A program made the position numbers and the translations under genes. 64,000 nucleotides of DNA from an uncultured Corynebacterium sp. (GTDB lineage: Bacteria > Actinomycetota > Actinomycetes > Mycobacteriales > Mycobacteriaceae): contig CALUCD010000008.1 of assembly GCA_943914465.1 (NCBI GenBank), positions 56,402 to 120,401 of the forward strand, written 5' to 3'. Below are positions 8,937-17,484 of this stretch, piece by piece. The notes under the pieces were generated by a model. The model made no database searches, was not told the origin of the DNA, and worked only from the letters and a program-made list of their open reading frames with translations. Position 1 is the stretch's first letter. Every line of letters begins with the position of its first letter.

Positions 8937-9852
8937 CGGCAGTGATGCGGTACGCCGCCAGGTGAACCTCACGTTCGCCTTGCTCGGTTCAGACCGGCCC
9001 CGAAGCGCCGACTGGGTTCGCCGGCACGTTGATGGTTATGAAGCGAAGTCCGATGATGCGCTGAACATCGCGCTCAAACGAGACGTCGCCGAGTTGCGAA
9101 AGCTCTGGGTGCCCATCCAGTTTGAAAACGGTGAGCTCAAGCTCAACAAGGAGCGCTACGAACTCGAACCCGTGGATCTGACAGAGGCTGAGGCCTCGGT
9201 CATCGGTCTCGCAGTGGATCTCGCGCACGGCGCGGGAATCGGAGCGTTCGCAAGATCAGGGTGGACCAAACTCGCTGCGTCTGGGGCGACTCGCGCCTTC
9301 GACAGCCCAGCCATTTCATCTGTGCGCAATGACATCACCCGCCTCGAACCAGAGACGTTGCGCACGCTTCTCTACGGCGTGCGCAACCGCGTGCGAATTT
9401 CCTTTGATTTCACGAGCGCCCCCGGCGCGCAAACCCAGCGTCGCACGATCGACCCCTGGGGGATTGTGCCGTTGAACAACCGGGCGTACCTCGTCGGCTG
9501 GGATATTGATCGCGATGCTGAACGGGTATTCCGCGTGCGCAGGATATCGGCTGTCAAAGGTGAACGCGCGCACGAGTTCCATAATCCAACCCGCGACCTG
9601 CAAACGATCGTCGAAGACCGCTTACGCGGCCCAATCACTGATGCGAAGATCGCCGTCGCCCCAACGTCCGGAGATGAACTCGCGATCCGTGGGACGCGGA
9701 CTGGAGATGTCATCGAGTTACGCGGTGTTGAACGCGATTGGCTAGTGCGCACAGTTGCCAGCCTCGCCGGAAGCGTGGTCGGTATCGAGCCAGAAGATGT
9801 CCGGCGCGATGTCGTCGCGCTGTGGACGCTCGCCACACAAGAAGGGGTGTAA
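8929..9852 (+). CDS. pafB: WYL-domain transcriptional regulator PafB
   Basis: A 307-residue regulator with an N-terminal winged helix (about residues 5-70) and a central-to-C-terminal WYL domain, visible as RRTIDPWGIVPLNNRAYLVGWDIDRDAERVFRVRRI. In mycobacteria PafB and PafC act as a heterodimer that activates the LexA-independent DNA-damage response. The start is the ATG at 8929, which overlaps the end of pafA by eight bases and has GCTGAGG just upstream. A longer open frame to 8857 lies fully within pafA and is unlikely. It is followed immediately by pafC. Confidence 0.92.
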   Translation: MADGSDAVRRQVNLTFALLGSDRPRSADWVRRHVDGYEAKSDDALNIALKRDVAELRKLWVPIQFENGELKLNKERYELEPVDLTEAEASVIGLAVDLAHGAGIGAFARSGWTKLAASGATRAFDSPAISSVRNDITRLEPETLRTLLYGVRNRVRISFDFTSAPGAQTQRRTIDPWGIVPLNNRAYLVGWDIDRDAERVFRVRRISAVKGERAHEFHNPTRDLQTIVEDRLRGPITDAKIAVAPTSGDELAIRGTRTGDVIELRGVERDWLVRTVASLAGSVVGIEPEDVRRDVVALWTLATQEGV

Positions 9853-10803
9853 ATGAGCTCGCCTCAGCAGCAACGTCGTGAACGAGTGGTGCGATTGCTC
9901 AACTTGCTCGCCTACATCGACAATCACCCTGGCTCGACAATCATGGAGATTGCGCACGACTTACACCTTGATCCCACCGACGTGCGGGATGATCTGGATC
10001 TGCTCCATCTTTCCGGGGTGGGCAAAAGCCCCGGTGAGATGATCGATCTTGAGCACGATTGGACGGGCGTGACCATCATTGACAGCCAGGGGCTGGATAA
10101 ACCGCTTCGGCTCACCCCTACGGAAGCCAACGCTTTATTGCTGTTGCTCGAGTCGCTTGAAACGATGCCTGGGCTGGTCGATCGAGCTGCTGTTCAGTCG
10201 GCCGCGGACAAGATCCGCTCAGTGAGCCTCGGTGGAAACGTCGATGCCACCCGGCAGGATGTCCGTGGGGATGCGTCGGCAATTCTCGCCGATGCGCTCG
10301 CTACACAAGCTCAGGTGCGCTTTGCGTACTACTCCGTCACATCGGACAACACGTCTCAGCGCACGGTTTCACCCATCAACCTTTTCCATCACAACGGTCA
10401 GACCTATCTCAGAGCCTGGGATGGGGAAGCGCTCAAAAGCTTCCGGCTCGACAGAATAGCTGAAGCCGAGATACTTGATGTTCCCGCCGCGGCACCGCAC
10501 AGCATAACTGGCATCGAATTTGATGCGGGCGATCCATTCGGACTCGCCGCCGGTCATACCGCCGAGCTCAAGATTCGTCGCGACGCGACGTGGCTCGTCG
10601 AGTACTACGACCTCGAACTGGATCCGGACGCGATTGATGTGCAGCAGGAGACATGGGTGCCCGCCCAGATGCGCTACGGCAGCCGTGATTGGCTGGTGCG
10701 TTTTGCCCTGAGCCAAGCCGATCGTGCGCAGATAGTAGCCCCGAAAGAAGTGGCAGAGGAGGTGCGTCGTCGTGCTGGGGCAGCTGCCGGCGTGTTAGAG
10801 TAA
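9853..10803 (+). CDS. pafC: WYL-domain transcriptional regulator PafC
   Basis: A 316-residue partner of PafB with the same architecture: helix-turn-helix region at residues 10-60 and a WYL domain around residues 150-230 (RTVSPINLFHHNGQTYLRAWDGEALKSFRLDRI). The two regulators together respond to DNA damage in mycobacteria. The ATG starts directly after the pafB TAA with no intervening base, and GAAGGGG lies in the end of pafB as ribosome binding site. Tight coupling implies equal expression. It is followed by tatA after 35 bases. Confidence 0.92.
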   Translation: MSSPQQQRRERVVRLLNLLAYIDNHPGSTIMEIAHDLHLDPTDVRDDLDLLHLSGVGKSPGEMIDLEHDWTGVTIIDSQGLDKPLRLTPTEANALLLLLESLETMPGLVDRAAVQSAADKIRSVSLGGNVDATRQDVRGDASAILADALATQAQVRFAYYSVTSDNTSQRTVSPINLFHHNGQTYLRAWDGEALKSFRLDRIAEAEILDVPAAAPHSITGIEFDAGDPFGLAAGHTAELKIRRDATWLVEYYDLELDPDAIDVQQETWVPAQMRYGSRDWLVRFALSQADRAQIVAPKEVAEEVRRRAGAAAGVLE

Positions 10804-10838
10804 ACCGGCTGGCATTCACACCGCAGGAAGGTAAGTCC

Positions 10839-11135
10839 ATGCCGAATCTCGGCCCTACTGAAATCCTCATCATCCTCGCTATCGTGTTGCTGCTCTTCGG
10901 GGCTAACAAGCTTCCTGAACTCGCACGCTCTATGGGTCGTTCCGCGCGCATCTTCAAATCTGAAGTCAAAGAGATGCGCAGAGAGGACATGGAAGACTCA
11001 GCTGCAGCCTCGACGCAGCCCGTCCGGCCATCTGAGCTGCCCAGTCCGAGCAGCCCGGAGACGCGCAGCGCAGCAGCGGGTGGAAGTGCACAAGACAGCT
11101 TCTGGGACCGCCCCGAGAACCAGCCGCGGGCGTAG
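10839..11135 (+). CDS. tatA: Twin-arginine translocase subunit TatA
   Basis: A 98-residue protein with the TatA signature: a short N-terminal transmembrane helix (ILIILAIVLLLFGANKLPELA), then an amphipathic helix and an acidic/polar tail. With TatC it exports folded proteins across the cytoplasmic membrane. The ATG at 10839 is preceded by GGAAGG with seven bases of spacing. An open frame extends upstream into pafC, but that start would destroy the N-terminal membrane anchor. TatC follows three bases later. No tatB is beside it. Confidence 0.93.
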   Translation: MPNLGPTEILIILAIVLLLFGANKLPELARSMGRSARIFKSEVKEMRREDMEDSAAASTQPVRPSELPSPSSPETRSAAAGGSAQDSFWDRPENQPRA

Positions 11136-11138
11136 CAC

Positions 11139-12167
11139 GTGGCGCGGCAAACTACCGCGCGCGCAAAAAGCGGCGGCACCAAAAGGCTGCGCAAGCGTAA
11201 GGCCAATCCCACGGGGGAGATGACGCTTGTAGAGCACCTGAAAGAGCTTCGTCGGCGCGTCGTTGTCTCCTTGGTAGCGGTGGTCATCGGTACGGTGATC
11301 GGCTTTATCTGGTACCAGAATTCGCCGCCCGGGCTTATGCCTTTGGGCGAGATTATTCGCGGACCGTATTGCAACCTACCGCAAGAGTTACGGGCTGATT
11401 TCACCGGTGACGGTGCGTGCAGATTACTAGCAACCAGCCCATTTGAGATGTTCATGCTCCGTCTCAAGGTCGGTGCGCTTGCGGGTCTTGTGGTCTCATC
11501 ACCAGTATGGCTGTTACAAATCTGGAACTTCATCACTCCGGGGCTGCACAAGAATGAGAAGCGATACACGTTCACCTTCGTAACGCTCGCAGTGGCACTG
11601 TTCGTATCCGGAGCGTTGCTTGCATACTTCGTGCTCGACAAGGGCCTCTACGTACTCATGACATTGGGCAGCGAGGTTCAGATCGGCGCGCTCACCGGCC
11701 AAAGCTACTACAACATGCTGCTCGGGTTAGTTGTCGTTTTCGGAGTCAGCTTCGAACTTCCGTTGATCGTTGTCATGCTCAATCTCGCAGGCGTGCTGCG
11801 CTACGAGCATGTGAAGGATAAACGAAGAATCATCACCGTAGGTTTGTTTATCTTCGCTGCGTTCATGACGCCCGGGCAAGATCCGTTCTCGATGCTCGCG
11901 CTGGGTACGTCGATGGCACTCCTGGTCGAAATGGCGTTTCAGTTCTGCAGATTCAACGACAAACGCAAACACCGCAAGCGGCCGGACTGGCTGGACACCG
12001 ACGACGAAACTGCGTCTGGCCCGGTAGGCGCACCAGCCCCGGTGAAAGCCGCGGCGCCCGTGGACCCTGCCCCGCGCGTTGCAGCGTCGTCACCGGTGCG
12101 CGCAACCCCAGATCAACAGCCCAGTGAACGAGCGACCCGACAGGATTACTTCCAAGACGTACTGTAG
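11139..12167 (+). CDS. tatC: Sec-independent protein translocase TatC
   Basis: A 342-residue polytopic membrane protein, the receptor for twin-arginine signal peptides. The family motifs EHLKELRRR near the N-terminus and SPFEMFMLRLKVG before the second helix are clear, and six hydrophobic segments follow. It starts with GTG three bases after the tatA stop. The C-terminus carries a long Ala/Pro-rich cytoplasmic tail of about 60 residues (PVGAPAPVKAAAPVD), longer than in E. coli and common in actinobacteria. Its stop codon overlaps the putative helY promoter. Confidence 0.94.
   Translation: MARQTTARAKSGGTKRLRKRKANPTGEMTLVEHLKELRRRVVVSLVAVVIGTVIGFIWYQNSPPGLMPLGEIIRGPYCNLPQELRADFTGDGACRLLATSPFEMFMLRLKVGALAGLVVSSPVWLLQIWNFITPGLHKNEKRYTFTFVTLAVALFVSGALLAYFVLDKGLYVLMTLGSEVQIGALTGQSYYNMLLGLVVVFGVSFELPLIVVMLNLAGVLRYEHVKDKRRIITVGLFIFAAFMTPGQDPFSMLALGTSMALLVEMAFQFCRFNDKRKHRKRPDWLDTDDETASGPVGAPAPVKAAAPVDPAPRVAASSPVRATPDQQPSERATRQDYFQDVL
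12160..12165 (+). promoter_or_regulatory. Candidate -10 of a leaderless promoter, helY
   Basis: TACTGT is followed by seven bases and the ATG at 12173. The final T is the first base of the tatC TAG stop, the same arrangement as pup after dop. No ribosome binding site is visible. Confidence 0.45.
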
Positions 12168-12172
12168 GTCGC

Positions 12173-14968
12173 ATGTCATCTTCAGATCCCAGCGCGTCGG
12201 GCTCAGGATCCTTCTTAGCTGAGTTTGCAGCGTCGAAAAGCTTTCAGCTCGATGACTTCCAAACTGAAGCATGTCGAGCAGTCGAAGATGACCGCGGTGT
12301 TCTCGTCTGCGCCCCGACGGGTTCGGGTAAAACTGTCGTCGGCGAGTTCGCGGTCTCGCTTGCACTCGCCCGCGGCACGAAGTGCTTCTACACCACACCG
12401 ATCAAGGCGCTGAGCAACCAGAAGTACCACGATCTTGTGGCCGAGCACGGTGAAGACGCAATCGGTTTGCTCACAGGCGACGTCAGTATCAATGGCTCTG
12501 CCGACGTCGTTGTCATGACCACAGAAGTGCTGCGAAATATGATTTACGCTGAGTCTCCACAACTCGACCGGCTCTCACACGTAGTCATGGATGAGATTCA
12601 CTATCTCGCTGATCTCGACCGCGGGGCGGTATGGGAGGAGGTGATTTTGAACCTTCCAGATCCGGTCAACCTCATCGGATTGTCTGCGACGGTGTCGAAC
12701 TCGGAGGAATTCGGCGAATGGTTAAGCACCGTTCGCGGCGATACTGCCGTCATTGTCTCCGAACGCCGGCCCGTGCCGCTGGTGCAGTACATGATGGTTG
12801 GCCGGAAAGTGTTTCCCCTGTTCGACTCCAGTGCAGACGGCAGGGTGAACCCGGAACTGCAGCACGCCATCGAGCGGATTGAATCCGGTGCAGCTAGCGA
12901 AGGGAGGTCAGATTTTGAAGAGGGGCGAGGGTTTCGAGCCAGAACGACCGGCCGACGCAGTGGGCGAGAGCGCGGCGCCGATCGGGTTCGCCCGATCGGC
13001 CGTCCCGAGGTTGTCTCCGCCCTCCAAGGCCGTGACATGCTGCCCGCGATCGTCTTCATCTTTTCGCGTGCGGGGTGCGACGGAGCGCTTTTTCAGTGCC
13101 TTCGCGCACGCAAAGAGCTGACCACACCGGAGGAGCAAGAGCAGATCCGCGCCATCATCGATGACGGTTGCGCCACCATCCCCGAGGAAGACCTGCAGGT
13201 GCTGAACTTCCGCCAACTGCGCACTGTTTGGATCCGCGGCTTCGCTGCCCACCACGCCGGAATGCTGCCAGCCTTCAAACACATTGTTGAGCGCCTCTTT
13301 GTGCGCGGGCTGGTGAAAGTGGTGTTTGCTACCGAGACACTGGCATTGGGTATCAACATGCCGGCGCGAACCGTTGTGCTGGAAAAGCTGGTGAAGTTCA
13401 ACGGCGAGGCGCACGTGGACCTCACACCGGGGCAGTACACCCAGCTGACTGGCCGGGCAGGTCGCCGCGGTATCGACCACATCGGCAACGCGGTGGTGCA
13501 GTGGGCACCCGCGATGGACCCGCGCGACGTCGCCGCTCTTGCTTCAACGCGGACATACCCGCTGGTTTCCCCGTTCCAACCTGGATACAACATGGCGATC
13601 AACATGCTTGGCATGAACGGTTTTGATGAGTCCATCCGTCTCATCGAACAGTCATTTGCCCAGTTCCAAGCGGACCGCTCCGTCGTTGGCGAAGTACGCG
13701 ACATTGAGCGTTTGGAAAGCCGGCTCAACGCCCTGCGTGACCAGTTAGATCGCGAGATCGCAGCACTTGCGCCCCCGTCCTCACTAGAGACGGACCCGGC
13801 GGATGAGCTAGTGGATTATCTCGAGCTTCGAGGTGATCTCAGCGACGCTGAGAAGGAATCGCGCCGGGCGTCAATTGAGGACAGGCACCGAGAAACGATC
13901 CGGATCCTTGCACGTCTGCGCGTCGGCGATGTTATCGCGGTGCCGGGCAAGAAGAAGATGCCCGAGCTTGCAGCCGTTATCCAGCAAGCGGGCAAACCAG
14001 ATGACCCACGCCCGTGGGTGACTACTGAGCGTGGCTGGTCAGGCCGCATCAGCGCCGAAGCGTTTCGAAACCCACCGATCCCCGTTGGGCGCGTGAAGGT
14101 ACCGCGGCACGTGCAGGATCAACCCCGCCGCCACGCCCGGAAGATTGTCGAGCTTCTGCGAAGCGGCAGCTTCTCCGCGCCGAAGAAGATGCGGCATGAG
14201 GCTCGCAACCGTCCGAGCCAGCAGGTGTCCGATTTACGGGATGCACTGCGCCATCACCCGGTTCACTCGTGGCCTGCTGCGGATCGTGAACGCCTCGCGC
14301 GCGTCGGCGAAGACCTCGTGCGCAGCCAGCGGGAGCTCGGAAAGATCGAACGGCGGGTAGATCGCGCCACTGACACTCTGGGCCGGACATTTGAACGCAT
14401 CATTGGGCTTCTCACTGAGATGGATTACGTCGAAGTGCACGCTGGCCAACCGCAGGTGACCGAGGAGGGAGAACGCTTAGCGCGCCTGCATAACGTCTCC
14501 GACCTCCTCGTAGCGCAGTGTCTCAAACGGGGAATTTGGGATGCTCTTGATCCGGCTGAGCTTGCCGGTGTCGCTTCAATGGTGGTCTTTGAGAACCGGA
14601 AGGCGACCGGCGGTTCGCCAGACGCGGCTACCGAACGAATGGCCCAGGCTATGAATGAGACGATGCGCATCTACAACGAGCTGGTTTCGGATGAGCAGCG
14701 CCACCAGTTGCCGGCGACCCGCATGCCAGATGCAGGGTTCAGCCTGTCCATTCATCAATGGACTGCAGGTGCTCCGCTCGGCTATGCATTAGCTGCTGCG
14801 GCAGAATCGGGTGCAGAGCTCACCGCCGGCGATTTTGTGCGCTGGTGCCGCCAGGTCATCGATTTGTTGGAACAGATCAGCGCGACCGGTTATAGCGACA
14901 ACATTCGGCGCAACGCGAACCGGGCGATTGATGCGATTCGACGCGGCGTGGTCGCGATCGGGTATTAA
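12173..14968 (+). CDS. helY: Ski2-like DEAD/DEAH-box helicase HelY
   Basis: A 931-residue superfamily 2 helicase of the Ski2/Mtr4 type. Motif I is APTGSGKT, motif II is MDEIHY in place of DEAD, motif III is SATVSN, and motif VI is QLTGRAGRRG. A helical ratchet region and a C-terminal DSHCT domain (about residues 750-931) complete the layout. The substrate is not known; RNA processing or DNA recombination have been suggested for relatives. About 50 residues near position 240 are Arg/Gly-rich and probably an exposed loop. It closes the conserved pafA-to-helY block. Its stop lies inside an 11-base tandem repeat. Confidence 0.9.
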   Translation: MSSSDPSASGSGSFLAEFAASKSFQLDDFQTEACRAVEDDRGVLVCAPTGSGKTVVGEFAVSLALARGTKCFYTTPIKALSNQKYHDLVAEHGEDAIGLLTGDVSINGSADVVVMTTEVLRNMIYAESPQLDRLSHVVMDEIHYLADLDRGAVWEEVILNLPDPVNLIGLSATVSNSEEFGEWLSTVRGDTAVIVSERRPVPLVQYMMVGRKVFPLFDSSADGRVNPELQHAIERIESGAASEGRSDFEEGRGFRARTTGRRSGRERGADRVRPIGRPEVVSALQGRDMLPAIVFIFSRAGCDGALFQCLRARKELTTPEEQEQIRAIIDDGCATIPEEDLQVLNFRQLRTVWIRGFAAHHAGMLPAFKHIVERLFVRGLVKVVFATETLALGINMPARTVVLEKLVKFNGEAHVDLTPGQYTQLTGRAGRRGIDHIGNAVVQWAPAMDPRDVAALASTRTYPLVSPFQPGYNMAINMLGMNGFDESIRLIEQSFAQFQADRSVVGEVRDIERLESRLNALRDQLDREIAALAPPSSLETDPADELVDYLELRGDLSDAEKESRRASIEDRHRETIRILARLRVGDVIAVPGKKKMPELAAVIQQAGKPDDPRPWVTTERGWSGRISAEAFRNPPIPVGRVKVPRHVQDQPRRHARKIVELLRSGSFSAPKKMRHEARNRPSQQVSDLRDALRHHPVHSWPAADRERLARVGEDLVRSQRELGKIERRVDRATDTLGRTFERIIGLLTEMDYVEVHAGQPQVTEEGERLARLHNVSDLLVAQCLKRGIWDALDPAELAGVASMVVFENRKATGGSPDAATERMAQAMNETMRIYNELVSDEQRHQLPATRMPDAGFSLSIHQWTAGAPLGYALAAAAESGAELTAGDFVRWCRQVIDLLEQISATGYSDNIRRNANRAIDAIRRGVVAIGY

Positions 14969-14978
14969 TCGGGTATTA
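14957..14978. repeat. 11-base perfect tandem duplication across the helY stop
   Basis: ATCGGGTATTA occurs twice in direct succession. The first copy holds the TAA of helY (14966-14968). The second copy supplies, on the opposite strand, the TAA of the convergent protease gene (14976-14978). Confidence 0.9.
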
Positions 14979-15578
14979 GATGACCGCGTTCGTATCGACG
15001 TCCCCGGGGCCAACCAGAGACACTGTCGCGATTGCGAGATTGAGCCCGAATGGGTCGAGGATGAGCGACTGAATGCCGATGACCCGCCCGTGCGCTACCA
15101 CTGGCCCGCCAGAATCGCCCTTGATCGCCGGGGGAGTGTTGAAAATGAAACCTGCGGGCCGGACGACGGTTGCGAAGCTGCGCGAGAAGGCGAACGGAAG
15201 TGCGCCTAAGTAGCGCCCAACTCTCGCAACCGGTTGCGTGCTGCGCCCTCCGAATCCAAATGTCACTGTGGGGGTGAACAGGGCAGGAGGTGGAGAAAAG
15301 TCGGGATATCCATGTCGCTGGTCGAACGGCGCAGTCAGCGTCGCGAATGCGATGTCACGCCCAGCAACGATGTCAACGCTGGCAACGCTTCGTCGCTGGT
15401 TGCCCAGGTGGCACCACAACGGTGTGGTCGTGCCATGTGGTTGGAAGAAGTGCGCACAGGTCAGCACCGTGGAGGGGCCGATGAGACTGCCGCTACAGTA
15501 CCCGCCCGGAGCGTTGAGGCGCACGACGTGAGCAGGTGAGACTGGTGGAGCAGCCCCCTCCGGTTGAGACATGATCAC
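14976..15578 (-). CDS. Trypsin-like serine protease without signal peptide
   Basis: A 200-residue chymotrypsin-fold protease. The triad can be read as His43 (LTCAH), Asp75 (GRDIAFATL) and Ser156 (KGDSGGP). Cys28 and Cys41 flank the histidine loop in the positions of the classic disulfide. No N-terminal signal peptide or membrane segment is seen, and the peptide begins directly with the mature-type sequence. GTG at 15578 or ATG at 15572 could start it. Either the enzyme works in the cytosol or it leaves by another route. Substrate is unknown. It is divergent from an Xaa-Pro peptidase with only 32 bases between start codons. Confidence 0.82.
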   Translation of the reverse strand: MIMSQPEGAAPPVSPAHVVRLNAPGGYCSGSLIGPSTVLTCAHFFQPHGTTTPLWCHLGNQRRSVASVDIVAGRDIAFATLTAPFDQRHGYPDFSPPPALFTPTVTFGFGGRSTQPVARVGRYLGALPFAFSRSFATVVRPAGFIFNTPPAIKGDSGGPVVAHGRVIGIQSLILDPFGLNLAIATVSLVGPGDVDTNAVI

Positions 15579-15586
15579 GGCCGTTC

Positions 15587-15592
15587 AGTGTA
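15587..15592 (-). promoter_or_regulatory. Candidate -10, serine protease (leaderless-type)
   Basis: Read on the minus strand, TACACT is followed by eight bases and the GTG at 15578. It lies seven bases from the oppositely oriented -10 of the peptidase gene. Confidence 0.4.
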
Positions 15593-15598
15593 GCCACC

Positions 15599-15604
15599 TA
15601 CCAT
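15599..15604 (+). promoter_or_regulatory. Candidate -10 of a leaderless promoter, Xaa-Pro peptidase
   Basis: TACCAT is followed by six bases and the ATG at 15611. This spacing favours that ATG over the GTG at 15605 as the translation start. Confidence 0.45.
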
Positions 15605-15610
15605 GTGGGC

Positions 15611-16711
15611 ATGGCGTTTTTTGATTCTTTCGTCTATGCACAGCGGCGTGACGCCTTGAGCGAGGCGATCAGCTCCGTCGAGGAGCACGGCGGCGTCGTG
15701 CTGGGCACCGGTAGCGAGTTTGAGTATCTGACGGGTTGCCGGCTGTTTTCACACGAGCGGCTCACTGCGTACCTCGTTGGGCGAGACGGGCGGGCATACA
15801 TTGTCGCACCGGTCACCGATGTTGAAACCTTGCTCAGGCAAGGTTCGATCGATGGGGTAGAGGTTGTGGGTTGGCGCGATGGAGAAGACCCGTACGATCT
15901 TGTTGCGCAGTACGTGGGCGGTGGCAAGATCTACCTCGGCCCTACGTTGACCGCCGACCATGTCTTCGCGCTGCAAAACCGATTGGAGTCCACGAACCTG
16001 CTACCCGCCGCACTCTCGCGTGTCTTCACAGTGAAAGACGAGCTTGAAACGCAGCAGGTAAGCCGTGCGGCGGCTGCAATTGATCGAGTACACGAACGCG
16101 TTCCTGAACTGCTCAAAGCCGGAGCCACGGAAGCAGATGTCGCGGCTCGGCTTCACGCTTTGATCTTGCACGAACACGCGAACGTGGACTTCGTTATCGT
16201 CGGATCCGGACCCAACGGTGCGAACCCGCATCACGAGTACTCAAATCGGGTGCTGCGAGCCGGCGAGCCCGTTGTTGTCGATATCGGTGGCACGCTTGAC
16301 TCGGGCTATAGGTCCGACTGCACGCGGACCTATGTGGTTCACGGCGCCGCTCCTGAGGGAGACGTCGAAGCGGCGTACGACGTGCTCAACCAGGCATACG
16401 CTGCGGCGCTGGCAGCTGCGACACCAGGAATGCTGGCAGGCGAGCTTGACCGCATCGCACGTGATGTCATCGCAGACGCGGGGTATGAAGACGCGTTCAC
16501 GCACCGCTTGGGCCACGGGATCGGCCTTTCCACCCACGAGGCACCATTTATCACCGGTGGCAGCACCACAATCCTGGAAGCGGGAATGGTGTTTTCCATC
16601 GAGCCCGGAATTTACCTACCTGGCAGGTGGGGAATGCGGATTGAAGATATTGTTCAGCTCGACACAAGCGGTGCCAGGGCCCTCAATACCGCCAGTAAGA
16701 AGCTACGGTAA
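15611..16711 (+). CDS. pepQ: M24-family Xaa-Pro aminopeptidase/dipeptidase
   Basis: A 366-residue creatinase-like N-terminal domain plus a pita-bread M24 catalytic domain. The five metal ligands are visible: two aspartates in VVDIGGTLDSGYRSDCTRTY, His in HRLGHGIG, Glu in SIEPGIY and Glu in RIEDIVQL. The enzyme cleaves peptide bonds before proline and completes cytosolic peptide recycling. Homologues sit in this neighbourhood in other actinobacteria. The start is chosen from a leaderless-type promoter; GTG at 15605 would add two residues. PepQ versus PepP activity cannot be decided from sequence. Confidence 0.87.
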   Translation: MAFFDSFVYAQRRDALSEAISSVEEHGGVVLGTGSEFEYLTGCRLFSHERLTAYLVGRDGRAYIVAPVTDVETLLRQGSIDGVEVVGWRDGEDPYDLVAQYVGGGKIYLGPTLTADHVFALQNRLESTNLLPAALSRVFTVKDELETQQVSRAAAAIDRVHERVPELLKAGATEADVAARLHALILHEHANVDFVIVGSGPNGANPHHEYSNRVLRAGEPVVVDIGGTLDSGYRSDCTRTYVVHGAAPEGDVEAAYDVLNQAYAAALAAATPGMLAGELDRIARDVIADAGYEDAFTHRLGHGIGLSTHEAPFITGGSTTILEAGMVFSIEPGIYLPGRWGMRIEDIVQLDTSGARALNTASKKLR

Positions 16712-16716
16712 GAGCG

Positions 16717-17460
16717 GTGAACACGGCTATGAGTACTGGGACCATCCTGCTGCTGGGCGCCAGCAGCGATATTGGTGGTGAGGTCGCGCGCCGTATCTGC
16801 GCAGGCCGGCAGGTGGTCTGCGCAATGCGAAAGATCGAGGCGAAAACGCAGGTCGAACAGCAGCTACTCGCCGCTGGGGCGACGAGCGTACGGACAGTGC
16901 CTTTTGAGGCGACAGATCTTGATTCGCACCGGCGGCTGGTTGAAGACGCAGCGAAAGACGGTGAACTGACAACGGCGATCGTTGCGTTCGGCATTCTCGG
17001 CGACCAGGCACTCGCCGAACACGACGAGCGGGAGACTGCGCGTATCGCGGAGGTGGACTATCTCGCCCAAGTCACCATGCTCACCGTGCTGACTGACGTC
17101 ATGAAACGCGGTGAGATCTTCGCGTTCTCCTCCATTGCTGGGTGGCGCCCCAGGCGGGCGAACTACGTCTATGGATCCACAAAGGCGGGGCTTGATGCGT
17201 TTTGCCAAGGTCTTGCGGATCGGTTGCACGGATCCCAGCTGCATCTCATCACTGCGCGCCCCGGGTTTGTCGTCGGTTCGATGACGGCGGGAATGAAACC
17301 GGCCATCATGGCAGTCACACCTGACGTGGTGGCAGATGCCGTGGTTGCGGCCGCACGCAAGGGTGCAAACGCGACGGTGTGGGTACCTCGCCAACTTGCC
17401 GTGCTAGCAGCGCTGATGCGATTCGTTCCGCGCGCGGTGTGGCGGCACATGCCGCGGTAG
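16717..17460 (+). CDS. SDR oxidoreductase related to DprE2
   Basis: A 247-residue short-chain dehydrogenase. The glycine-rich NAD(P) motif LLLGASSDIGGEVA is at the N-terminus, and the catalytic residues are in FSSIAG and YVYGSTKAG. VAFGILGD, the YGSTKAGLD segment and the C-terminal FVPRAVWRHMPR resemble DprE2, the enzyme that completes epimerisation of decaprenylphosphoryl ribose to arabinose. No dprE1 is adjacent, so this may be a paralogue with another substrate. Start is GTG at 16717, with an ATG 12 bases later as the alternative. It follows the peptidase gene after five bases and probably shares its transcript. Confidence 0.75.
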   Translation: MNTAMSTGTILLLGASSDIGGEVARRICAGRQVVCAMRKIEAKTQVEQQLLAAGATSVRTVPFEATDLDSHRRLVEDAAKDGELTTAIVAFGILGDQALAEHDERETARIAEVDYLAQVTMLTVLTDVMKRGEIFAFSSIAGWRPRRANYVYGSTKAGLDAFCQGLADRLHGSQLHLITARPGFVVGSMTAGMKPAIMAVTPDVVADAVVAAARKGANATVWVPRQLAVLAALMRFVPRAVWRHMPR

Positions 17461-17484
17461 CACAGGGAGAGACAAGGTCAACGC

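Noticed and set aside
10568..11641. Minus-strand open frame of 357 codons
   Set aside because: Antisense across the pafC end, tatA and tatC, all well supported.
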